A DNA stretch of 49,698 nt. It comes from Lachnospiraceae bacterium. Its GTDB lineage: Bacteria > Bacillota > Clostridia > Lachnospirales > Lachnospiraceae. The stretch spans positions 1 to 49,698 of the forward strand of contig CABJBK010000017.1 of NCBI GenBank assembly GCA_902363825.1, given 5' to 3'. A program made the translations under genes and the position numbers. Below are positions 40,308-47,400 of the stretch, one piece after another (within the stretch, counting starts at the first letter, position 1; each line of letters starts with the position of its first letter). Below the pieces are notes generated by a model. It did no database searches and was not told the DNA's origin. It saw nothing but the letters and a program-made list of their open reading frames with translations.

Positions 40308-40650
40308 ATGAATGGTGTATCATTATCAAACCAAGTAATCCATTGGAATCCGAAGAAATTTGCCGTGAAGCAGAATTTCAATAAAGTTATCAAGGAAAAT
40401 GAAAAAGTTTTCAATGATTATTACTGAAAGAGTAATAAAGCTGAAGGCGTGGACTGCTTTGGGAGGACGATTGACCTGACTTCGCTTATCAACAAGCCGG
40501 ACGGATATCTGCAGGGGAGCAACGGAGGGGAGAAACAGCAATCTTGCTGAAAAGAAGTTTACCCTGGCAAGGGGCGGTACGCTTACCTGCTCGAGCAGGC
40601 AGTTACATAAAAACAACTTTGCAGTGGACTGTCTAAAATGGCAGGATTAG
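40308..40650 (+). pseudogene. Decayed array gene with in-frame stop and frame change
   Basis: The 378 bases between genes C and D hold a broken frame. ATG 40308 gives a 39-residue stretch (MNGVSLSNQVIHWNPKKFAV...) ending at TGA 40425-40427. The same frame continues KSNKAEGVDCFGRTIDLTSLINKPDGYLQ to a second TGA at 40548-40550, after which the next frame reads EKKFTLARGGTLTCSSRQL to TAG 40648-40650. The pieces look like one degraded protein, but I cannot identify the family, so this is tentative. Confidence 0.45.
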
Positions 40651-40681
40651 TAAATGGTCAATCATACGAGGAGAAAAATGT

Positions 40682-41353
40682 ATGTCAATTAGTATTTCCA
40701 ATTATCCTGTACATTTGCAGGATGGCTTTAAACCTAATAGAGAATGTTTGAAATCTCAGGGAAGTCAAAGTGAATACCAGAAAGTATTTCATAGGGATTC
40801 CTTAGAAGTTTCCCAATTATCGAAAAACAGGGAAATCTTAATGGATAAAATTAAGCATACAGTGGTGCAGTCGGCGGCATCACTCAGCGATATGAGAGCT
40901 GGAATATTAAAGGAAATCAGGGAAGAAAAAGGGCAGTATGGCTATTCGGATGTTGTGAATGCTTGTGGGCTGAGTTATGCAAGGCTGTATTCTGAAATTG
41001 AACAGCGCTATGAAAATGAACAGTATTATAAGGTAGATGGGACGCCGCTGACAAAAGAAGATGAGATAGAGTGGCTGGATATACAATTTGAGCAGGAAGT
41101 GGCATGGCAGAAATCCTGTGCCAGAATAACAGCCCAGGGGCAGGTCATTCAGGGGAATATTCCTGAAATGCCAACAGAGGAGATGGAAGAATTGGAGGAC
41201 AGCTTTTATCAGGCTAAGGATGCCTATATGAAGCTGTACCGAGAAAACAGACGGGCAGAGAAACCGCTTGTTTTGCAAAGTTATATGTTTGGCAATAGCC
41301 AGATGTATCAAATATTGAATAGACTAGGAAATTTACAGGAGAGGGTGGTATAA
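40682..41353 (+). CDS. Small array protein D, unknown function
   Basis: The 223-residue protein (MSISISNYPVHLQDGFKPNRECLKSQGSQ...) is soluble and mostly helical after a disordered first 40 residues; it contains DVVNACGLSYARLYSEIEQRYENEQYY and EMEELEDSFYQAKDAYMKLYREN segments. GAGGAG lies about 9 bases before ATG 40682. The stop overlaps the ATG of the next gene (TAATG), so D and E are translationally coupled. No family is recognised. Confidence 0.72.
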   Translation: MSISISNYPVHLQDGFKPNRECLKSQGSQSEYQKVFHRDSLEVSQLSKNREILMDKIKHTVVQSAASLSDMRAGILKEIREEKGQYGYSDVVNACGLSYARLYSEIEQRYENEQYYKVDGTPLTKEDEIEWLDIQFEQEVAWQKSCARITAQGQVIQGNIPEMPTEEMEELEDSFYQAKDAYMKLYRENRRAEKPLVLQSYMFGNSQMYQILNRLGNLQERVV

Positions 41354-41958
41354 TGCAAGTTAATTCGTCCAATGGTTCATTACAACAAAGGTTCTTTTCT
41401 GGAACAGGCAGTATAGGCGGCATCCATCTGCCGGACTTCAATGACAAATATATTTTCTCTAAAAAGAAAAGCGGTGTCAGTGATAAAGAATACCGGAAGC
41501 AGATCAGGGAACAAGCTTATGAGGATTTTGAAAAAGGGCAGTTCCAAAACAAATCCGAAGGATTTAATAGGCTGATGAAAAGCTACACATCAGAAGTATC
41601 CCCAGACAGAAAAGGGATTATTACTTCCGGGCTGAAAGCTATTTCAAGGAACAGACAGAATGTGCTGAAGCCAATAGATTTTGTGGCAACACTGCTTGAA
41701 GGGAAAGTGAAATATCAGAAATTGCCGTCAGGCAACAGCGATTACATAGAGTTTTACGATAAGAATGGGGAGATGGTCGCGACTTATTCCAATAATGGGT
41801 GGACGATGTATACAACCAATGCGGAGGCATCCAGACAGACGGAAATGTGCATGATCTACAATGAAGCATGGGGGAATGCAAAGAGAGGGATTCCGCTGGC
41901 AAGTGAAGAGACGGTAAATGTGGATAATATGCAGAGTAGCTTTGATGCCAAGGCATAG
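41353..41958 (+). CDS. Small array protein E, unknown function
   Basis: The 201-residue protein (MQVNSSNGSLQQRFFSGTGSIGGIHLPD...) has a disordered start, helices around residues 45-110, and a beta-rich end (KYQKLPSGNSDYIEFYDKNGEMVATYSNNGWTMYTT). It ends SSFDAKA, close to SFDIKA of protein A; both end in a short FD(A/I)KA tail. Coupled to gene D by an ATG overlapping its stop. The shared tail could be a recognition signal for a partner or for export, which is speculative. Family not recognised. Confidence 0.72.
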   Translation: MQVNSSNGSLQQRFFSGTGSIGGIHLPDFNDKYIFSKKKSGVSDKEYRKQIREQAYEDFEKGQFQNKSEGFNRLMKSYTSEVSPDRKGIITSGLKAISRNRQNVLKPIDFVATLLEGKVKYQKLPSGNSDYIEFYDKNGEMVATYSNNGWTMYTTNAEASRQTEMCMIYNEAWGNAKRGIPLASEETVNVDNMQSSFDAKA

Positions 41959-42009
41959 CAGAAAATTATCCCTAATAAGCCACAGAGGACGGGCAGGGCA
42001 GTTCCTGCA

Positions 42010-42153
42010 ACAATGAAATAGAGCTGTCTGCCGGATGTGCTGATGTAACATGGCATTGGTTTGAAGAATGCGGAAGCGGTGTTAGAAAAATACGATGGCA
42101 GAATTGCATTTGACTGTGATGAGAAAGAGTTTAGGGTAGTGGTAATTTTATAG
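42010..42153 (+). pseudogene. Second GHKL kinase C-terminal remnant, with two nonsense changes
   Basis: LPDVLM, a stop, HGIGLKNAEAVLEKYDGRIAF and FRVVVIL are encoded here. The DNA is alignable with the remnant at 39406 (AAATAG where that has AAACAG, ATGTAA where that has ATGGAG), so two Gln/Glu codons have become stops. It occupies most of the 300 bases between gene E and the lipoprotein gene. Confidence 0.72.
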
Positions 42154-42186
42154 TCAGTTAGTGCAACAAATAGTCGATAAGTGCAA
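42151..42186. repeat. 16-bp direct repeats (20-bp period) upstream of the lipoprotein gene
   Basis: TAGTCAGTTAGTGCAA (42151-42166) and TAGTCGATAAGTGCAA (42171-42186) match at 13 of 16 positions. The period is close to two helical turns, so the pair could be a regulator site for the gene at 42258, distinct from the TTCACACC boxes. Confidence 0.5.
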
Positions 42187-42257
42187 GGTGGATTTGCAAG
42201 AGAAGAAATCTGGTCGATATGAGAAATAAGAACACATTTCGCTTGGAGGAGTGGTAT

Positions 42258-42641
42258 GTGAAAAAGAGAAAGATAGTATTGTCAATTATGATAACAGTCT
42301 GCACTATGTTTTGTCTGTGTGGATGTTCGCAAAAGGAACCATCTGTCGTTAGGACTTATGAAAAAACGGATTCGAAAGAGGCATTTGAGAATACTGAGCC
42401 GGTTATTATGGTTAAACATTATGAAATGAGTGATGGTACATGGAAAACGGATGATTATACCTATCAATACCGATTAGAGATTACCGGAAGAATGAATAAT
42501 GCAGAAAAAGATAGCACATTTATTTTTTTAAGTAATATTGAAAATATAACATTTGATCAGGCATGGAAGGCAGCCGGATTCAGTAGTAATATGGACGACT
42601 ATTTCGATGTGGAGGTTGCAAAATTTGTTGGCATGAAATAG
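42258..42641 (+). CDS. Putative lipoprotein
   Basis: The 127-residue protein starts (GTG 42258) with KKRK, a hydrophobic stretch and a lipobox LCGC at residues 20-23, so Cys23 would be lipidated and the protein anchored outside the membrane. The mature part is beta-rich (PVIMVKHYEMSDGTWKTDDYTYQYRLEITGRM) with no recognised domain. GTG 42258 is preferred because GGAGGAG lies 6 bases upstream and the signal peptide then begins correctly; an ATG at 42219 would add 13 residues. Confidence 0.78.
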   Translation: MKKRKIVLSIMITVCTMFCLCGCSQKEPSVVRTYEKTDSKEAFENTEPVIMVKHYEMSDGTWKTDDYTYQYRLEITGRMNNAEKDSTFIFLSNIENITFDQAWKAAGFSSNMDDYFDVEVAKFVGMK

Positions 42642-42695
42642 GTAATGAACAATAGAAACGGATTTCATATTAAATTTTTCAAGGAGGATGAGGTT

Positions 42696-43388
42696 ATGTC
42701 GAAAATAACAGATTACAGTTTTTTATTTCACAGTATGTTTGGAACAAAAAGCACAAAAGGTGCAAGTGCTATAGGCAGCTTTCAGTTGTCGCAGTTAAAC
42801 AGCAGTTCTGTACAGGCACAGTTAAGGGCGGCGGGCATTGATACGAACAGCAAGCAATATAAGGCGGCAATAAAACAGATGATGTCAAATGCAAATGGGG
42901 CAATGTATGGAAACATTCAAGGTATTAAAAATCTGATGAAAAGTTACGACAAGGACGGAGATTATATTGACCCGACGACAGGACTGGCGGGACTTCTGGT
43001 GACAGAAGAAAATGAAGGTAGCCGGAAACGTATCATTACCATTCCTGAGAGTAGCAAGGATGAGATGTTTGAACAAACAAAGAAAGAATTTCTGCGTGAA
43101 AATGGCGTACTGAATGGAGACACGACAAAACGCTCAGACGTGTATACGAATATGTATCACAAGGTACAGAAAAATGACCGATTGGCGGCAGGATATACTA
43201 TGCAGCAGTATGAGCGTGCATATCGGCAGGCGTTCTTGGATGCCGCAAGAAAAGCTGATCCAAAGTGGGAGATTGGAAAGCCAGTTCCGTTTGGGGTATT
43301 GGATGGCATTACAAGAGAGTCTGTTGAAAGTACACTTGCAAATAGCGGAAGCGGTTTTGTGAAGAAATCAATAGATGTCAGTATTTAA
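42696..43388 (+). CDS. Small array protein F, unknown function
   Basis: The 230-residue protein (MSKITDYSFLFHSMFGTKSTKGASAIG...) has a Ser/Gln-rich first third, an EF-hand-like DKDGDYIDPTTG stretch near residues 86-97 (Asp-rich loop, binding not shown), and a helical C-terminal half. AAGGAGGATGAGG precedes ATG 42696; the open frame begins at 42645 but without a ribosome site. I recall similar ICE-borne proteins under DUF3879, with low certainty. It closes the array. Confidence 0.74.
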   Translation: MSKITDYSFLFHSMFGTKSTKGASAIGSFQLSQLNSSSVQAQLRAAGIDTNSKQYKAAIKQMMSNANGAMYGNIQGIKNLMKSYDKDGDYIDPTTGLAGLLVTEENEGSRKRIITIPESSKDEMFEQTKKEFLRENGVLNGDTTKRSDVYTNMYHKVQKNDRLAAGYTMQQYERAYRQAFLDAARKADPKWEIGKPVPFGVLDGITRESVESTLANSGSGFVKKSIDVSI

Positions 43389-43429
43389 AAACTGTAGCAT
43401 TAAATAATGCTTGCGGAGCTGAGGGATAG

Positions 43430-43717
43430 GTGGCTTACATGGGTAAATATAAAGTATTAGATATTTTTTCTTTTTTACCTGCTAATGTGATAAGTTTAGA
43501 ACAATTAGAAAAAATGTTTTTAGATAGCTTATCAGAAATATCTAATAATACAAAATTGGGTAATGAAGAAATTGTTGTTACTTGTAGTTCTCAATCTTGG
43601 TTTACTGAAAACATAAAAGAATGTGCCACAGAATTAAAGAGTGAGGGAAAGCAAGTAGCATATATCGTATGCAACGAAAAAGTAATTTCCGTTATAGGAT
43701 ATAGGGAAAATGAATAA
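43430..43717 (+). CDS. Small hypothetical protein
   Basis: The 95-residue protein (MAYMGKYKVLDIFSFLPANV...) alternates helices and strands (EEIVVTCSSQSWFTENIKECATELKSEGKQVAYIVCNEKVISVIGYREN) and ends in what could be a small alpha/beta domain. GTG 43430 and ATG 43439 are both possible starts. Notably AT-rich. No family recognised. Confidence 0.6.
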   Translation: MAYMGKYKVLDIFSFLPANVISLEQLEKMFLDSLSEISNNTKLGNEEIVVTCSSQSWFTENIKECATELKSEGKQVAYIVCNEKVISVIGYRENE

Positions 43718-43821
43718 GAAAAAACAAACAGCAGATAACATACTGCTTGGCTGGATATGGGAATCATTCTTTTGTATTGACCAGAGCTTTAGCAGTAGAT
43801 AAAAGTAATAAGGCAGGTGAT

Positions 43822-44250
43822 GTGTATGGGAAAATGCTAGTTCTGACATTTGAAGATAATGAGGATGATATGATGAACCGCATATTGTCGTTGATAAATA
43901 CCAGAGATGAAATCACTCAGATGTCAGGTTTGAATAATCATCTGTTGAATTTCAAAGGTCTTATGATTGATGAGGTTCAACGGGTAATCATTCAGGAAAA
44001 TCAGGAGATAGAGCTTACATATACCGAGTTTGAAATCTTGAAGCTTCTTGCAAAGCATCCGGGAATAGTGTTCAGCAAGGAACAGATTTATGACATTGTG
44101 TGGAAGGAATCCTATTCCGGCGATTACAACATTGTCATGAGCCATGTCCGGAATATTCGGGAAAAGATAGAGGATAACCCAAGCAAGCCAATCTATATAC
44201 AGACTGTTTGGGGAGTCGGCTACCGGTTCAATAAAAATTTAATAGCATAG
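43822..44250 (+). CDS. Receiver-less OmpR/PhoB-type winged-helix DNA-binding protein
   Basis: The protein (about 142 residues) ends with a full OmpR/PhoB winged helix (IELTYTEFEILKLLAKHPGIVFSKEQIYDIVW; DYNIVMSHVRNIREKIEDNP; YIQTVWGVGYRFNKN). The N-terminus (MLVLTFEDNEDDMMNRILSLINTRDEI) is only about 40 residues, far too short for a receiver, and has no phosphoacceptor Asp region. Similar short regulators recur beside the ArdC-like gene in ICEs of this type, to my memory. GTG 43822 (AGGCAGGTG upstream) is one possible start; ATG 43834 is another, and a TTG at 43747 would extend it. It probably binds DNA without phosphorylation and may control transfer genes. Confidence 0.82.
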   Translation: MYGKMLVLTFEDNEDDMMNRILSLINTRDEITQMSGLNNHLLNFKGLMIDEVQRVIIQENQEIELTYTEFEILKLLAKHPGIVFSKEQIYDIVWKESYSGDYNIVMSHVRNIREKIEDNPSKPIYIQTVWGVGYRFNKNLIA

Positions 44251-44254
44251 AAAC

Positions 44255-44290
44255 AGGCAATTAAGAAACAAAATCTTGGTTGTCTTTTTT
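44255..44290 (+). terminator. Intrinsic terminator after the winged-helix gene
   Basis: AGGCAATTAA (44255-44264) pairs with TTGGTTGTCT (44276-44285) through 10 pairs, three of them G-T, with an 11-nt loop and a run of T residues after it. Confidence 0.65.
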
Positions 44291-44408
44291 ATTTGTAAAA
44301 TACATTTACAGCGACATGAGCAGAAAGGAGACAGGAGTAAATTGCAGAAATCAAAACGAATACGGGCAGTAATGATAAAGGTTTATAAGTGAATATTGTA
44401 GTTATGCG

Positions 44409-44438
44409 AAGGCAGTCAATAATGGCTGCCTTTTGTCA
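44409..44438 (+). terminator. GGCAGTCA/TGGCTGCC leader hairpin before the ArdC-like gene
   Basis: AAGGCAG (44409-44415) pairs with CTGCCTT (44426-44432), loop 10 nt, followed by TTGTC. It stands about 22 bases before the GGAGG of the gene at 44470 and matches in sequence the leader hairpin before the giant helicase gene. The rest of the 44290-44469 stretch holds no recognisable gene. Confidence 0.72.
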
Positions 44439-44469
44439 TGCAAAAAAATAAGCAGATGGAGGAAATACT

Positions 44470-47400
44470 ATGGCAGACGCTAAAACAGAAAAACAGAAAG
44501 TACAGGAAATAACAGAGAAGCTGGAGCAGGGTATCAAGGAGCTTTTTGAAAGCGAGAAGTACAAGACTTATCTGAATACCATGTCAAAATTTCATAATTA
44601 CAGCTTTAACAACACCATGTTAATCGCAATGCAAAAGCCTGACGCTACGTTAGTGGCCGGATTCAAGGCTTGGCAGAAAAATTTTGACAGGCATGTTAAG
44701 AAAGGGGAAAAGGGTATCCGTATTCTTGCCCCGGCACCATACAAGATTAAGGAAGAACAGGAGAAACTTGATCCGGTAACAGGAGAGATTATGCTTGACA
44801 AGAACGGAATGCCCATTACGGAGGAAGTAGAGATTAAGATACCCGCCTTTCGTGTGGTTCCGGTCTTTGACGTGTCACAGACGGACGGAAAGGAGTTGCC
44901 GGATATAGGGGTAAATGAGCTTTCGGGAAGCGTGGAGGACTACGAGGATTTTATGCAGGCACTTACGGAGGTTTCCCCGGTTCCCATTACCTATGAAGAT
45001 ATAGAAGGGGAGGTAAAGGGATATTTCCATACCACAGACCACAGGATTGCCATACAGGAGGGCATGAGCCAGAGTCAGACCGTAAAGACCGCTATCCATG
45101 AGGTGGCACACGCAAAGCTCCATGATCGGGAACGGAATCAGGATATAGATGCGGTCTTAGACAAAGACCGCAACACGCAGGAAGTGGAAGCAGAGAGCGT
45201 TGCCTATACGGTGTGCCAGCACTTCGGCATTGATACCTCGGACTATTCCTTTGGGTATATCGCCGGATGGAGCAGTGACCGGGATATGAAAGAATTGAAA
45301 TCTGCCCTTGATACCATACGAAAGACCGCTTCGGAGCTGATCACAGGCATTGAGGACAGGTTAGCAGAGTTACAGAAGGACAGGGCAGTGGAGCAGGAGC
45401 AGAATAAGGAGAGTATACTTCTGATACAGAATGATGATCTGACAAAATACAGTCTTGTGAGTGTTATGGGCATGGACAGACAGGAACTTATGGACGTTCT
45501 TTCAGCCATGAGTGAGGACGATAAGCTGAGTATTCAAGCATATCTGGAGAGTAAAGGGGCATGGACTACCGAGATTGCCAACGAAAATACAAAAGAATTT
45601 GGAGAATACCACCTTGATGTCCGCTACAATACTGACACAGAGGAGCTTGTGGATATGAAAGAACGAAAGGCAATCTATGATAAGTCTATGGAGCCGATTG
45701 CCGCCGGAGATGTAGTGGTAAAATTCTCCGGTTCGATGGGAAGCGAATGGGAGATTTCCAAAATCACAAATATGTCCCCGGACGAAGTTAAAAAGCTGCT
45801 TTATGATATGGCTCTGCTTAATGAGAGTGAGTGGGACGGAGATTATAATGCGTATCTGAAAGAACATGGGGCAGAAATGACTTTGATTAGTTCCAGTGCC
45901 GGACTGAATGAACACGCACCGCAGTTTTTTGATTTTGCATACGATGCAGATACAGGCGTGAGTGCATCAACGGAATTGTCTGCCATACAGCAGGCAGAGA
46001 ACCTTATCAACCGCATGGAGCATGGGGCAACGGTCTTTACGGATGATGAGAGAAATCTGATTGTGAATTACAATTACAAGCTCGATGACATGGAAAAGAC
46101 AAGAGAATTGGCGGAGAAACTTGCATACATGATAGAAAATCAGCCTGTCAATGAAGCGCTTACTGTCATAGATGCACAGGCGGAGATTGATGCCCTTCCG
46201 GATGGCATGATAGGTCTTTCCGAGATGCACGAGTATGGTTATTCCTGGAATGAAATGCTGCCTTTGACAAAGGATAAGGCAACAGAGCTTTTTGGGGAAG
46301 ATGTGGCTGTGTATCAGCTCCATGAGGACGGTTCCGAAACGCTCATTGAAGATTCGGAAGAATTAAAGGAGCATGAGGGCATTTTCGGTGTGGAAAAGGA
46401 CGATTGGAGCGCCTATCTGGAACACAAGAGTATGAAACAGGAGTTAGAGGAAAGCCCTGCAAACAGGGAAGCACAGCTTTTGTTTGGCAGTGAGGACAGA
46501 TTTGGCATTTATCAGCTCAAAGATATAGAGGAAGCAAGAGACATTCACTTTATGGGAATGGACTATCTTGAAAGCAAGGGCATTGCGGTCACAAAGGAGA
46601 ATTATGATCTGCTTTATACCGCACCGTTAGAGGAGGGCACAAGCCTTGAAGATATTTACACCCGCTTTAATATAGATCGCCCGGCAGATTTTCGGGGACA
46701 TTCCCTTTCTGTCAGTGATGTGGTGGTGCTTCATCAGAACGGAGAGAACACAAGCCATTATGTGGATTCTTTTGGTTACAGGGAGGTGCCGGAGTTTACA
46801 AAGGAGCTTATGGCAGAGCATACAAAAGAACAGACTTCGGTCATTGATGAAACGACAGAGATACTTTCGGAGATAGCACAGGAACACGCAAACGATGAAC
46901 CGGACAGGGAAAATGAAGTGTTTCTCGTCAATTACAACGAATGGCGTGAGGTCGGTACGCTTGACTTGGAACAGAATTACTTTGCCATTGACGATCCGTA
47001 TGCGGACGGGGATTTCAGACTTTTGCATTTGCAGAACCAGATCAAGGACATCACGCCTGCAGGAGTGCATTACGATACCTATGAGGAAGCTGCGGCTGCC
47101 TTATATGAAGCAGAGCGGGAAATGGCGAATATGCCCTTCAACAAGGAAAATAACATCGGTTCCTATATGTTAAACGGAAGGGCACAGCTTGAGCGCATCA
47201 TGGAAGCAAGACAGCTTCAGAAGCACATGGACATTGAAAATGACAAGGTATCCTACTATGTCATTGCCGATTTAAGCACATGGGCAGAGAACAGTCCGGA
47301 AAGGAGCAAGCTGGAGCGTTTTGACAGTATTTCTGAAGCAATGGAAGCATTTCAGGCTTATCGTGGCAAGGATGCGCAGTACAGTGATGACAAGGCAAGG

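Noticed and set aside
40425..40550. In-frame TGA codons in the 40308 frame as recoded (selenocysteine or Trp) codons
   Set aside because: No SECIS-like or recoding signal is evident, other genes use TGA as stop, and a further frame change follows, so decay is simpler.
44342..44392. Short basic peptide frame (MQKSKRIRAVMIKVYK) before the ArdC-like gene
   Set aside because: A ribosome-like site is present, but 16 codons with a TTG start are too little to support a gene from one sequence.
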